From Hymenopus coronatus (lineage: Eukaryota; Arthropoda; Insecta; Mantodea; Hymenopodidae): a stretch of DNA of 64,000 bases. The first letter of the stretch is position 1. Each line of letters starts with the position of its first letter. Shown piece by piece: positions 1 through 10,985 of the stretch. The notes below the pieces were generated by a model. It made no database searches. It was not told where the DNA came from and was given only the letters and a program-made list of their open reading frames with translations. The DNA lies in the NCBI GenBank assembly GCA_030762935.1, contig CM060899.1:66638501-66702500 (forward strand), written 5' to 3'. Made by a program: the position numbers and the translations under genes.

Positions 1-160
1 GTAGTAACAGCTTTTGAAGGAGTTGACTATCGCTTTTTCAAGTAATAATACCATTTCTGGTAAGGTTTATCTTGATTGATTTAGATAAAAGCATAATCTT
101 TTGTAGGAATAGTTTTTTGAGGAACAAAAAGTGAAAGTCGTGTGAATGAAACATCAGATT
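1..160 (-). mobile_element. HINE-like repeat, 5'-end part, cut by window start
   Basis: This is the 5' end of a HINE-like copy read on the minus strand. It ends at ACATCAGATT and abuts another minus-strand copy head-to-tail through a shared T-tract. Its body (ATCTTGATTGATTTAG, CTTTTGTAGGAATAG) belongs to a more diverged subfamily than most copies in the window. No coding capacity. Confidence 0.85.
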
Positions 161-1212
161 TTTACTTTCTCTCCACGTACTATGTACCCAAAGTATAGAG
201 TAGGTATTGCATTCCACCCAAAAATTCGATACCGAGATTTCACCAGAAATATACGTTTTAGAGTCCCATGTATCCAAAAAAAAGCATTTTCAGAAAAAGA
301 TACGTGTGTGTGTCCGTGTGTCTGTGAACACAATAACTCAAAAACGAAAAGTCAGTAAAACACCAAACTTGATAATAATATCTTCCAGGGATGCGATTGG
401 AAAAACTTCAAGAAAATCTCCCCGCACCAAGCTGCGTATTACATGGAAACATTTCGTGAATTTTGTTTTTCTCAATAATGTCTCCAACGGTTTTGGATAA
501 AATACCATATATTAAAGATATTTAAGAAAAATAAAATTTTTTGTAAATACGCTCTGAAGATCTCTGATTTCCGGATGACTTTTGTGTAATTATTAAACCA
601 TAAGAGACTGCCTCCGTGGTCGAGTGGTCAGCGAGCTACTTCTCACCCGGAAGTCCCGGGTTCGATTCTCGGCTGGGGCTTTGGTCAGAATTATTCCCTA
701 TCCCGCACAAAGTCTGGAAGTATATATGTGATAGTGAATGTGTGTTTGAGGAAAATAAGATTATTTAAACCTACAGACAACGAGTTGTTTAAAGTGCAAA
801 GTCCCCGATATCACCTTAGATGTTAAAGGGGGTTATATAAATGAAACAATAATAACCAATAACCCGTAAGAGCTAGACAAGCAATTATAAGATCAAGAAA
901 TGTAGACCTCGTTAAAACACACAGTTCGCCTTTTTGTAGGGTTAACTATTTCCATACTTCAATTTTAAAATAATTATAATTTTCTCACGCAAGTAGTCCT
1001 CCTCTCGTGTGTATCTCTTTTGTTTTACTCCTGGCGATGGAAAGAGAACCTAATTTCTATGACAAGGATTTGAAATCGCTTTAGCAAGTAGCAAGACCAT
1101 TCCTGGTAAGATTTATCTCGACTGATCTAGATAGAAGCATAATCTTTTGTAGGAATAGTTTTTTCGAGGAACAGAGAGAGAAAGTGATGTGAATGGAAGG
1201 AATCAGATTTTT
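161..1212 (-). mobile_element. HINE-like repeat, split by a SINE
   Basis: Minus-strand copy running from TTTTACTTTCTCTCCACGTAC (palindromic 3' end) to AATCAGATTTTT (5' end). The TG/CA microsatellite lies near 300-320. The copy is interrupted at 607-862 by a tRNA-derived SINE; the two halves rejoin within the conserved AAACCRTAAGAG segment. About 0.8 kb remains after subtracting the SINE. Confidence 0.88.
607..862 (+). mobile_element. tRNA-derived SINE (family S2)
   Basis: The head is tRNA-like: an A-box-like GTGGTCGAGTGGTCAGCG followed by a B box GGGTTCGATTCTCGG, with a GCCTCCG/CGGCTGGGGC acceptor-like pairing. An unrelated body of about 170 bp follows, ending in AATAATAACCAATAACC. Similar bases AACC-TAAGAG flank both sides and fit a short, slightly diverged target-site duplication inside the surrounding HINE-like copy. 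A tRNA gene is unlikely because of the long transcribed-looking tail and the insertion-type flanks. Only one copy of this family is seen here. Confidence 0.75.
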
Positions 1213-1580
1213 CTTGTGTTATAATATGACAATATATGTAGCACATCAAGGGGAACAGTGTCTCCTACATAACAAGCAACCAATGTTGAGGTTTAACGAG
1301 TTTCCGACATACTGCATATTGTAATCTACATATCAATAGTTTTCCTGCACACGTCCTTTGGGGTAAGATATTACTGCAGCTTCCACACGTAGTTCAGAAT
1401 TCAGCTAGTTGCTTTGTTGCGTCGCACTCTATCTCTCTTTCGGCGTTCCATTCGCAACATACGTTTGGTACTGCACCCAAAACCTTGAACTTAATTTCAG
1501 GGAGTGGATAACACGCGCATGCGCACGTACAGCATTGCAGCAGGCACGAAATATTGTTGTCAAACCATTGCAGCATTTCT
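1213..1580. other. Unassigned AT-rich stretch
   Basis: No repeat family or convincing coding sequence recognised. Short open frames on both strands share no features with known proteins. Confidence 0.5.
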
Positions 1581-1823
1581 TGGACCGCCTGGGCAGTGTG
1601 GTGGTAGCGTGTCTGCCTCACATTTAAAAGGTCGTGAGTTCGAATCTCGCCTAGGGTGAAGGTAAGATTTTTTTTCCGGGATTTTCCCTTATTCTGAGAA
1701 GACAAATGTCGAGTAACTTTAAGTTCCATGGACCCCGAGATCATTTGAGCACCATTTCACCAATTTCATTCATCGTCCCATATGACCAACCAGGTTAAAG
1801 GACGTTAAACTACATTAAAAAAG
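1581..1823 (+). mobile_element. tRNA-derived SINE (family S3), near full length
   Basis: The head has an A box GTGGTGGTAGCGTG and a B box GAGTTCGAATCTCGC. The body contains TCCGGGATTTTCCCTTATTCTGA, then CATGGACCCCGAGATCATTTG, and ends TTAAAGGACGTTAAAC plus an A-rich tail. Two further copies of the same family occur at 42285-42517 (minus) and 50311-50495 (plus, truncated), which supports a mobile SINE. The family is presumably transcribed by RNA polymerase III and mobilised by a LINE; that is inference. Confidence 0.82.
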
Positions 1824-1881
1824 ATTTTTTTGCTTTACAGCATGTTCATACAGTGTTGTATAAAACACAATGGAAAATAAA

Positions 1882-2145
1882 TCGAATGTGTTCCATTCAC
1901 ATGACTTTCTTTAGCTGTTCCTTACAAAAGATTATTCTTTTATATGTACCATGTTAATTGAGATACACATAAGTAGGAATATTCTTATTACCTCCTAGCT
2001 TCCTTATAAACAGAAGGGAAATAAGGGAGTTCACTAGGCTAAAGCTGGTCACTGTGTGAAACAATTGAAAATCGGTTCTTTTTTGCATTCACTGGAGTAA
2101 AACAAAAGAGATGGAAACGAAAGTTGAGTTCCCGATTGAGAAACA
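1882..2145 (+). mobile_element. HINE-like repeat, 5' fragment, diverged subfamily
   Basis: Begins ATGTGTTCCATTCACATGACTTTCTTTAGCTGTTCC, i.e. the standard 5' hairpin followed by the diverged body type. It is truncated after about 260 bp and followed closely by a full copy. Confidence 0.8.
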
Positions 2146-2192
2146 TTTATTAATTTAAAATTTAGGAATATCTTGGAAATGTTAACACAAAA

Positions 2193-3062
2193 TCTCTGAT
2201 GTGTACCATTCACATCACTTTCTCCATATCCCTGCAACAAACAATTCTTAAAAAGCTTATACTTCTATTTACTTTATGCTAATCAGAAAAAAATTAGCAG
2301 AAATAGTCTAATTACTCGCTTCCTTGTAAGTAGAAGCGAAACAAAGGACGACCGTAGGTTAAAGTGATAGTCAAAAGCTGGTTGCTATGTCAATGAAGTT
2401 CCTTTGTCTATATGGATAGGAGTTGACAAGTTCCTGTATGAGAAAAGTATACGTTTTTCATAGCAGAGACCAAAAATAAGGAATGTCTCAAAAACGACGA
2501 ACTCCACGAAAAAAATGTATATAACATAAATTGTGTGTTTTAATGTGCTCTACATTTTTTATGCAGTAAGTTTTTGTCCATCTCTTAGGGTTTAGCAGTT
2601 ATTTAGAATTCTGTAAAATTTATCCTGAATAAACTACTCTTCAGAGGCTATTCTCAGAAAATTCAAGATATACATTTTATGTGTCAGGTAAATATGTTTA
2701 ATATACGAAATTTTAATCAAAATCGTTAGAGCCATTTTTGAGAAAATCAAAATTATCGAAAAAAATTCCATGTAAAGGGTAGTTTGGGGCAGGGGGATTT
2801 TTTTCAAAATCTTCGTGTCGCATCCCTGGCAGATACTTAATTTAAGTACCAAGTTTGGTATTTTACCGACTTTTCGTTTTTGAGTTATCGTGTTCACAGA
2901 CACACGGACACACACACGGACCTTTTTGTGAAAATGCTTTTTTTTGGATATTGGTGACCGTAAAACATATATTTCCGGTGAAATCTCGGTATCGAATTTT
3001 TTGGTGGAGTGCAATACCTTCTCTATACACTATGTACATAGTACGTATAGAGAAAGTAAAAA
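2193..3062 (+). mobile_element. HINE-like repeat, near full length
   Basis: Runs from TCTCTGATGTGTACC to TAGAGAAAGTAAAA with all landmarks: 5' hairpin, the GTTTAGCAGTTAT segment, the GTAGTTTGGGG segment, a CA-rich tract near 2900-2925 and the 3' palindrome CTATACACTATGTACATAGTACGTATAG near 3024-3050. Overlapping open frames on both strands are repeat shadows. Confidence 0.92.
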
Positions 3063-3869
3063 GACAACCAAACAAAATCCCATTGCTTACCCTGTATGTG
3101 ACATTTTTTGTTTTTTTATCCTATCTCAAACATTATAATATTTATAGCAGAAGTTACTTTTGAAAGACTCTTTAATTTAAATTTAAATTTATTGTAAAAC
3201 TTATTCAGTTATTTAAAACTATGAACCTCCGTTTAAATTACACCAGAATAAAACAGAGTTTATCATGGGAGCACATTATCGCTTATAAAAACTAAATAAG
3301 ACCCTAAACTTTTCAGTGTTTGTTAAACTCGCCTCTGGACAACTTATACTTAAATTCTAAGGGGGTTAGTTTGCATTACAAAACACATCACAGAATTCTT
3401 TAAGTCTCTCTCTCTCTCTGTCTCTCTCTCTCTCACTCTCTTTGTTACCCTCTTTCACAGGGAAGAGAAAAAACGCAATTTAATATTGAAAGTTGTACGA
3501 GCCTTAAAACTTGAAAGAGGGGGAATATAAATAATATCATCAATATGCAAATAATATCGATTGATGCGTCAATAGGGATTCTGTTGAGGTTACAAAAGGG
3601 TGCTAATGAACATGTTCTCTACCATAGCTCGTGATAAAAAGATTTGCATTACCTTTGTCTTCGTTTCTGATGCAGAGAATAAAGAGCTCAAAAGTTTAGC
3701 GTAAGCAGCTTCTGAAATGTGGGATTTTGGCGTTTGAAATACAACGATTTTCTGTTCAAAATAGATTTTTGTTCTCGTTATACTGCTAGCAGCTAAGCAG
3801 TATACATTCCATTTAACGGTACTCATAAGTGAAAGATCTAACTATTGCAGTCTTTATGAAAATATTCTA
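3063..3869. other. Unassigned stretch with a TC microsatellite
   Basis: AT-rich single-copy-looking DNA. It includes a (TC)n microsatellite at about 3404-3440. A 78-codon minus-strand open frame at 3590-3826 has no recognisable motif; I do not call it a gene. Confidence 0.5.
3404..3440. repeat. (TC)n microsatellite
   Basis: Nearly pure TC dinucleotide run with single G and A interruptions. Confidence 0.95.
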
Positions 3870-4737
3870 AAAAAATCTGATGTGTTCCATTCACATGACT
3901 TTCTCTACCTCTTTGCAACAAATTATTGCTAAAAAGCTTATGCTTCTATTTACTTCATGCTAATCCAGAAAAAAAATTAGCACAAATAGTCTTATTACTT
4001 GCTTCGTTGTAAGCAGAAGGTAAATAAGGGAGTACTATAGGCTGAACTAATATTCAAAAGCTGGCTGCTATGAGATTGAAGTTCCTTTGTTTGTATTGAC
4101 AGGAGTTGACAAATTCCTGTATAAGAAAAGTATAACTTTTTCATAGCTGAAACAAAAACAAGGAATATGTCAAAAACGATCAACTCCACGAAAAAAATGT
4201 ATATATCATAAATTGTGTGTTTTAATGTGCTCTACAGGTTTTGTGTACTAAGTTTTTGCCCATCTCTTACGGTTTAGCAGTTATGCAAAATTCCGTGAAA
4301 TTCATCTAGAATAAAGTAGTCTTCAGAGACAATTTCTAGAAAATTCAAGATATACATTTTATTTTTCTGGCAAATATCTTTAATATACGATATTTTAATC
4401 AAAATCGTTAGAGCCATTTTTAAGAAAATAAAAATTTTCGAAAAAAGTTCCCTGTGAAGGGTAGTTGGGGTTGGGGGATTTTCTTGAAAATCTTTGTGTC
4501 GCATCCTTGGAAGATACCAAACTTAAATACTAAGTTTGGTATTCAACGGTCTTTTCGTTTTTGAGCTATGCTGTCCACAGGCACACACACACGGACCTTT
4601 TTCCAAAAAAAATTTTTTTTTTGGTTACAGGGGACCCTAAACATGTATTTTCGGTGAAATCTCGGTATCGAATTTTTGGATGCAATACAATACCTTCTCT
4701 ATACACTATGTACATATTACGTGTAGTGAAAGTAAAA
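3870..4737 (+). mobile_element. HINE-like repeat, near full length
   Basis: Full set of family landmarks from AAAAAATCTGATGTG to GTAGTGAAAGTAAAA. The CA tract near 4580-4595 is short. Confidence 0.92.
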
Positions 4738-4807
4738 TTTTGTCACAAACTGCTATAGCACTCCTGAAAGCTTTCTTACTTGCTCTAGCCGGTATATACA
4801 TTGACAT

Positions 4808-5240
4808 AATGGATAGAGAAGGATTTGTGTTACACTCAAAAATTCTATATCGAAATTTTACAGGAAATATGTTCGTGTGTGTTACTGTGTATCTGTGTGT
4901 GTCCCGAAAATGTCTTAAATATATGAAATTTTAATAAAAATTGTTACTTAGTCATTTTTGAGAAAATAAACATTTTTGAAAAATGTTCCCTGTAAAGGGT
5001 AGTTGAGGTGGGGGATTTTCTTGAAGATCTTCGCGTCGCATTCTTGGAAGATGCTAAACTTTAAGTACCAAGTTTGGTATTAATGGTGTTTTCGTTTTTG
5101 AGCTAATCTGTCCACAGACACACACACATACACAGACATTTTTTGTAAAAATGCTTTTTTCGGACTCAGGGGATCTCTAATCATATAATCTCGACATCGT
5201 ATTTTTGGGTGGAATACCTACTTACCTTTTCTAGCTTGAG
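4808..5240 (+). mobile_element. HINE-like fragments in mosaic arrangement
   Basis: A short minus-strand 3'-end piece (about 4808-4880, GATAGAGAAGG...GGAAATATG) is fused to a plus-strand piece covering the second half of the element (about 4920-5240, through the CA tract to GGGTGGAATACC). The strand switch shows rearrangement or nested insertion followed by loss. Confidence 0.75.
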
Positions 5241-6489
5241 ACATAACATGTCGGATCACGGAATTAGAAGGTATTTATAAGAGAGATAAATTGCATTAAA
5301 TAAATTACAAATATACATTTGAAGTGACCAGGGGAGATATTTTGTGAAAAACGTCGACCAGTGTAAAGGCGGAGTTGAAGTACAGAAGGCACAACAAGAA
5401 ATCAGCACTGCCTTCTTGCGTACACCACGTTCCTTACTGTTTGTAGGGTACTTCATTACATCATGTTTTAATTTTATTGGCTGGCACTGTCACCTTGTAG
5501 GTGCGTGTTCTATATGGAACCAATAGAGCATACCTATGCTGGGTTTGTCAACTCATTCGCTAATAGGAATAGCCACCTCCTTCAACTGGAAACGAGATTA
5601 GGTGACGTGTCTCCTTTCAAAATAGTGGAGACCTATTTTTAGCGATCTTTCGCATGGTTAATTGGGACTACAGAGAAAAATGCCTGTTTCGAAATTTACA
5701 TGAATATAAGCAGGTTCTCGAGATGTTTGGAGTTTGCAGAATTGTTTTATATGCATCTGGTAGAACATTTTGATTTTGGTATAATGCCTAAAGTTACGGC
5801 GGTTTCTCACCGTAGTAAGGGAGCAAGATATTTCAGACGGTTTAAATGGTTCATCTCTGCTTGCATTTATGATCATCCGCCGTTGTTTTTCTTGGCTTTC
5901 CCGATTTTGATCTTTAATCCATCTTCACCGCGCTCCTAGAAACGTTTAATCCAATACTGCACAACAGATCTACTCATTTGCAGGCATTACCGTGCGCCCT
6001 GCTTCCCTCGTGCCCACAATACTTCCGCGGGTCACCTCGCTTGTGTAAGGCATTGCTGACTGTCGCCAACAGAATAGAAAAAGTATGGAATTACATGTTA
6101 CTACAACAAGAAATCTACAACCCCTCCTTCTTTCCCGGAAGGGCCAACGGATATCAGAAGACACGCCCTATAAATGCCCCTACAGACAATCATAAATTGG
6201 ATGTCTATTACTATTTGTGCTCTGTGTACCACGAGTAATAAGGGATGGTAGGCGCGGTCGCGTGGATAGTTGTAAGAGTTAACTCAAAAGAAACCACTCA
6301 AAAAGTCATATATGTTGACCAAGGACCGGCTTTTCGGAATTCTTTCGTCAACATTTGCTATCGATTCCTTCATAACGATTGATGAACTTCCACTCTGGTC
6401 TTTATTGTACACACTGGTTCTTCCTTGATACTCGTAAATTACACATTATTTCCTCATTGAAGACTGTTTATTGTTTTATAACAATGCAC
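5241..6489. other. Unassigned stretch
   Basis: About 1.25 kb without a recognised element. Open frames of 60-86 codons occur on both strands, but none carries a domain signature I recognise. It includes a GC-richer segment near 5980-6180. Confidence 0.45.
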
Positions 6490-6747
6490 TTGCGTTATTT
6501 GGCTATAAAATTTGATTGCTCGAACATTTTGTGCATTCATAAAAACAAATAAGTTCTTTGGCGGTAGAAAAGTATACACCGGCATTGAAAAACTGGCACC
6601 ACGTGGCAATAAATGTCCTGACAGAATGGAGATTACGTTGACAAATAGAGTAAGGTACTGTAACTTTGTAAATAAAGTTTTGTGTTGATATCTTTTGTTA
6701 CTATTTAGTTATACCAAATCGTTCGTTACTTTCTGGATGACCCTATA
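6490..6747 (+). pseudogene. Tc1/mariner-superfamily transposase, C-terminal remnant
   Basis: The decayed reading frame GIEKLAPRGNKC followed, after an indel, by GDYVDK-stop resembles the typical mariner transposase C-terminus (...RW-KC---GDYVEK-stop). The segment ends in TACTTTCTGGATGACCCTATA, which looks like a mariner-type terminal repeat. A homologous piece lies inverted at 12386-12560, with matching blocks such as GGAGATTAC and AACTTTATTT. The catalytic region is absent. Assignment rests on the C-terminal pattern and the second copy only. Confidence 0.5.
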
Positions 6748-6807
6748 TATTCAGTAGTTGTATCTCGCCTCAAATTACGGTTATCAACCATGGATTTTGC
6801 TTCTAAA

Positions 6808-7710
6808 AAAATCTGATGAGTTCCATTCACATGACTTTCTCTACATATCTGCAACAAATTATTGTTAAAAAGCTTATGCTTCTATTTACTTCATGCTAAT
6901 GGACAAAAAATTAGCAGAAACAGTCTTATTACTTGCTTCCTTGTAAGCAGAAGCAAACTAAGGGAATAGCATAGGTTAAAGTGATAGTCAAAAGCTGGTT
7001 GCTATGTGACTGAAGTTCCTTTGTTTGTATGAAAGGAGTTTGTAGGAGTTGACAAATTCCTGTATGTGAAAAGTATGTTTTTCAAAGCTGAAGCCAAAAA
7101 CAACCAATATCTCAAAAACGACCAACTCTACGAAATAAATTATAGAATATAAATTGTGTGTTTTAATGTGTTCTACATTTTTCTGTAGTAAGTTTTTGTC
7201 TATCCCTTACGGTTTAGCAGTTATGCAAATCCGTGAAATTCATCCAGAATTAAGTAGCCTTGAGAGGCTATTCCCAGAAAATTCATGATATATTACATTT
7301 TATTTGTCGTGAAAATATCTTTAATATATGATATTTTAATCAAAATCGTTAGTGGAATTTTTGAGAAAATCAAAAAGTTTTGAAAGAAGTTCTATATTAA
7401 GCGAAGTTTGGGGTGGGGGGATTTTTCTCAAAATCTTCGTGTCGCATCCCTGGAAGATACTAAACATAAATACCAAGTTTGGTATTTTATCGAATTTTTG
7501 TTTTTGAGTTATCGTGTTCACAGACACACTGACACACGGACACACATTGACCTTTTTCTGAAAATGCTTTTTTTTTTTTTTTTTTTTTTTTTTTTGGATA
7601 CAGGGGACCCTAAAACATATATTTCCGGTGAAACCTCCGTATCAAATTTTTGGGTGGAGTGCAATACCTCCTCTATACACTATGTACATAGTACGTGTAG
7701 AGAAAGTAAA
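6808..7710 (+). mobile_element. HINE-like repeat, near full length
   Basis: Runs from AAAAAATCTGATGAG to GTAGAGAAAGTAAA. It contains a long T tract (about 7567-7595) just before GGATACAGGGGACCC and an intact 3' palindrome near 7673-7702. Confidence 0.92.
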
Positions 7711-7719
7711 CATTGGTTT

Positions 7720-8346
7720 TAATACTTGCTTCCTTGTAACTAGAAGGGAGATAAGGGAATACATAAGGCTAACGAGATAGTCAACTGTTTTAAAAGCTGG
7801 TCCTTATGTGAGACAATTGAGTTTTGTTTCGCTTTGCAAGTTCCGTTTGAGAAAAGCTAGGTAGTTTAACTTGAAGCCAATAACAAGAAAGCGGTTAACT
7901 CTACAAGAAAAACGTTTATGACATAAATTATGTGCTTTAATGGGATCTATATTTTTTACGCTTTTGTCTATCTCTTATGGTTTAACCGTTATGCAAAATT
8001 CTGCAAAAACTGATTCATAATAAGGAGTTCTTCAAAGGCTATTCCTAGAAAATTCAAAATGTGCACTTTATTTGTGGTATAAATATTTTTAACATACAAT
8101 ATTTTATTTAAAACCGTTAGAACCTTTTTGACAAAACAAACATTTCAAAACATTTTCCATGTAAAGAGTAGTTTGTAGTGGATGGATTTTCTTGAAAAAA
8201 TTTGTGTTACACCCTTGGAAGATACTAAATATAAATGCCAAGTTTGGTATTTAACGGTCTTTTTGTTTTTGAGCTAAGCTATCCAAAGTCACACACACAT
8301 ACTTTTCTAAAAATGCTTTTTCGGATTCAGGGGACCTCAAAATATA
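7720..8346 (+). mobile_element. HINE-like repeat, lacking both ends
   Basis: Follows the preceding copy directly. It starts at ACTTGCTTCCTTGTAA and is lost after GGATTCAGGGGACCTC, before the 3' palindrome. The body is of the diverged subfamily. Confidence 0.8.
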
Positions 8347-8457
8347 CAGAATGTTAATGAAATACACCGAATTTGCGAGATTGTGCACGTGACTGATATA
8401 AGTAATTTGAGATCGGCGATGCATGGCCCCCGGATAAACATAACGCAACTACATAGC

Positions 8458-8699
8458 GTTAAACGTGTGGGTATCAGGTGCTGATAAGTCAGTGTTAAAG
8501 CTAAGCAGGCTGAAAAAATGGCTTAGAATGTCTTTAAAACTGCTGCCCGAGTATAGAAATATCGAGCAGCTCGTTACTAGCGTTCTCAAGATTTAATAAA
8601 ATCTGTAAAATCTCGAACTAACCACTTGACAGTGCGACTCTGAGCATGCATTAACTACGTTCTTTAGTTAAGTAGCCTACTCTGGAGGAGCTTTTTCAA
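8458..8699 (+). mobile_element. Probable LTR end of a Ty3/gypsy-like element
   Basis: This stretch precedes a gag-like open frame. It contains an AATAAA polyadenylation-type signal near 8595 and ends TTTTTCA, immediately before ACTGGCGACTTCTGG, which resembles the TGGCGAC... primer-binding sites of gypsy-type elements. No second LTR is present in the window, so the LTR start is uncertain. Confidence 0.45.
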
Positions 8700-8761
8700 C
8701 TGGCGACTTCTGGTCGTCGAGGCTAGCCGACAAGAACGCCACCGGCCCTGCCGACGCTGCT

Positions 8762-9298
8762 GTGCCTTTGGACACTCAGCCGACGTCTGCTCTTCGCCGC
8801 CGCGGTGCCACTACTGTGGTACCAATTCCACCACCGCCGAGTGCTCTGGGCACCATCTCCGCCGTCGCCGCCGGTTCTGTCGCGGCACAGGACACTTCAC
8901 CGGGCAAGCCCAGTGCCCTCTGCATCACACCACCACAGACATCAATCACAGAGGCCTCACCACCTGCACTCTCAACAGACGCAGCGACGCGAGACGCCAT
9001 TCAGGAGATCCTGAACGTCGGCGCTCGACTAGCTGCCCTGGAAGAGACATGCAGCATCCTCACACAGAAGCTGCAGGAACTGCAAGCTTCAAACGCCGCA
9101 GCAGTCACCAGCCAGCAGACCACAGCCGCGGACCTGTCCACCAGGTTCGACGGCCTAACGCAGCAGCTGAGGCAGGTTCTCCTGGAGCAAGCTGCTTACT
9201 CTGCTGAGCTGTTCCAGTCGAGAAGTCAGCATCCCAACACCGCTCCTCCTCCTGTACAGGCGGATCCTCGGTCGTCAACCAACTGGGAGCTACGCTGA
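8762..9298 (+). pseudogene. gag-like fragment of an LTR retrotransposon
   Basis: A 178-codon open frame in a GC-rich island unlike the AT-rich surroundings. The N-terminal ~80 residues are Pro/Ala/Ser/Thr-rich with a PIPPPP run. Residues about 82-150 form a predicted coiled coil (ILNVGARLAALEE, LTQKLQELQ, LTQQLRQVLLEQ), as in N-terminal gag regions of some gypsy-like elements. It stops before any capsid major-homology region or CCHC zinc knuckle, so the element is 3'-truncated or diverged. The retrotransposon reading rests on composition and the upstream LTR/primer-site-like sequence. A GC-rich host exon cannot be excluded. Confidence 0.4.
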
Positions 9299-9492
9299 TC
9301 ATTACCGAAGCAGATGGAATTCGGAAGTTTTCTACGTCCTATTCTCTCCTCAAATTTCCACCCTTCATTTCCTTCCAAATATCACCTCCATTCCCTAGGC
9401 AACGTGCGGCAGCATCCTATCTTTCTTTTACTATCGCGGGTGCATTAGCAGGACCGCGCTAATCTACGTTATTCTCAACAAACTACTATTAT

Positions 9493-9613
9493 AACGTGGA
9501 GGGTTTTTTTTAGTGGGTATGCCGCATGAGGAAGCGGAGAGTCCCACATATCCTCCCAGCCATTGCACCTCGGCTGGGGGTTGAATGCGTAATGCATTGT
9601 TCCCCTCCACGGT
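9493..9613. repeat. Inverted-repeat-bounded segment with long poly(A)
   Basis: ACGTGGAGGG at the left end and CCCTCCACGGT at the right end form an 11-bp imperfect inverted repeat. It encloses a GC-rich core (GCCGCATGAGGAAGCGG, CCTCGGCTGGGGG). It is followed directly by an almost pure A tract at 9614-9676. This suggests a small retroposed or fold-back element; the family is not recognised. Confidence 0.5.
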
Positions 9614-9621
9614 AAAAAAAA

Positions 9622-9676
<55 letters not shown>
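9614..9676. repeat. Poly(A) tract
   Basis: Over 60 nearly uninterrupted A residues with one T. It follows the inverted-repeat segment and probably is its tail. Confidence 0.9.
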
Positions 9677-9678
<2 letters not shown>

Positions 9679-9689
9679 AAGAATAATTC

Positions 9690-9780
9690 AACTGCTCTGG
9701 CGGCTTAATGCGTAACGTGGGAAGCTGCTATCCCAAAGGAAATGAGTTCGATTCCTGTCATTAAGTAAATGTTTTTATTA
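9690..9780 (+). repeat. Possible tRNA-like SINE head
   Basis: GAGTTCGATTCCTG fits a pol III B box, and GGCGGCTTAATGCG lies at the expected A-box distance but fits poorly. No second copy was found in the window, so this is tentative. Confidence 0.3.
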
Positions 9781-9955
9781 TTATTTTTTCATTCCAGACG
9801 AAGTGCCGCGATATTTGGCGTACTGGCACTTCAGAAACGTATAGCAGTTACTTTGAAATTTCAATAAACAGGCCATAAGTCTCCTATACCAAATTACTTA
9901 TTTAAGTAATCTACATCTTCTGTGAACATATTTCGGCATAGTTCATTAATACCCT

Positions 9956-10050
9956 GTATATTTCCAGTGAAATCTCGACATCGACTTTCTGGGTGGAATG
10001 CGAACCTTCTCTAGGTACTATGAACATTGTATGTACATACGTGCTAGAAG
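9956..10050 (+). mobile_element. HINE-like repeat, 3' fragment
   Basis: Only the last ~95 bp is present: ATTTCCAGTGAAATCTCGACATCG, then a degraded palindrome and TGCTAGAAGAATTAAAAA. Confidence 0.75.
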
Positions 10051-10825
10051 AATTAAAAATGTAATATAAGAAATATGTTTCAAATATTGATATCTGTAAC
10101 CGGTTTAAATTCCACCCGGTATATGGTGGTCAATTTTACGAACGATGCAGTTCACTGAACTGTAAACAGATGCAAAAGATTTGCTCTGAAGTGGCTCTCA
10201 AACAATAATGGTTGTAGGATATGAATGTCATTCAAATTGCTCCATGACTTGTGAATGAAGTATAAGCTGTTAATCATAGCACATCCTAATTTATAGCCTG
10301 GTAATTAAGACAAAACTCCGCAATAAATCAACAATGGTTAAGGCTCATATATATTCATGAATCGATGATTGAAATCCAATTTAAGAATACATTAGCACCA
10401 TTGTTATTTGAGCTATTTAAAGAAGGCTAATTTTGAAGCCATGATAAAATCTAAATAACATTGGAAATTGATCAAAAGGATGGGTTTATTTGCACATATA
10501 TTTATCTCTTAATATGCGCATGTGGATATTAGCGTTAATGCTGGTGACAGGGGCTGTTATAATAGATTGCTTCGTGATGTTTGCGCATTGAATTTTATTC
10601 AATAAGTGGGATGGAATTGGGAACAGGGGAATGAGAAAACCTGCCTCATAGTTTATTAATGTCACCGCGCTATACGTATAAAACATGCCACATAAATTTT
10701 AAAAGAAACGTGCTAGAAGATATATACGTTCCAAGAAAGGAACCTAAAGAACTGAAAGAAATTTAAGGATATATCAGAGCCAGCCAGAAAGAACAGACAA
10801 TTTGGCATAATTAAATAATAACCTA
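10051..10825. other. Unassigned AT-rich stretch
   Basis: No repeat family or coding signal recognised. A 66-codon minus-strand open frame at 10486-10686 has no motif. Confidence 0.5.
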
Positions 10826-10985
10826 TACGAGGGCCGTTTTTTTCAACCTCCGATAGGCTATAAACAAAAGACAAGTTCATAGAAAACAACTATTTTATTA
10901 CTAAAATTATATTCAACATAGTCATCGAAAAGATTGAGACATTTATCGTACATGTGCACAAGCTTTGCAATACTGGCTTCAAAAA

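Noticed and set aside
601..680. tRNA gene at the SINE heads (here and near 1600, 22660, 28570, 42470, 50340)
   Set aside because: A and B boxes are present, but cloverleaf pairing is incomplete, each is linked to a longer repeated body, and some have target duplications. They are tRNA-derived SINEs.
9464..9691. 75-codon minus-strand frame starting with a long poly-Phe run
   Set aside because: It reads through the poly(A) tract at 9614-9676.
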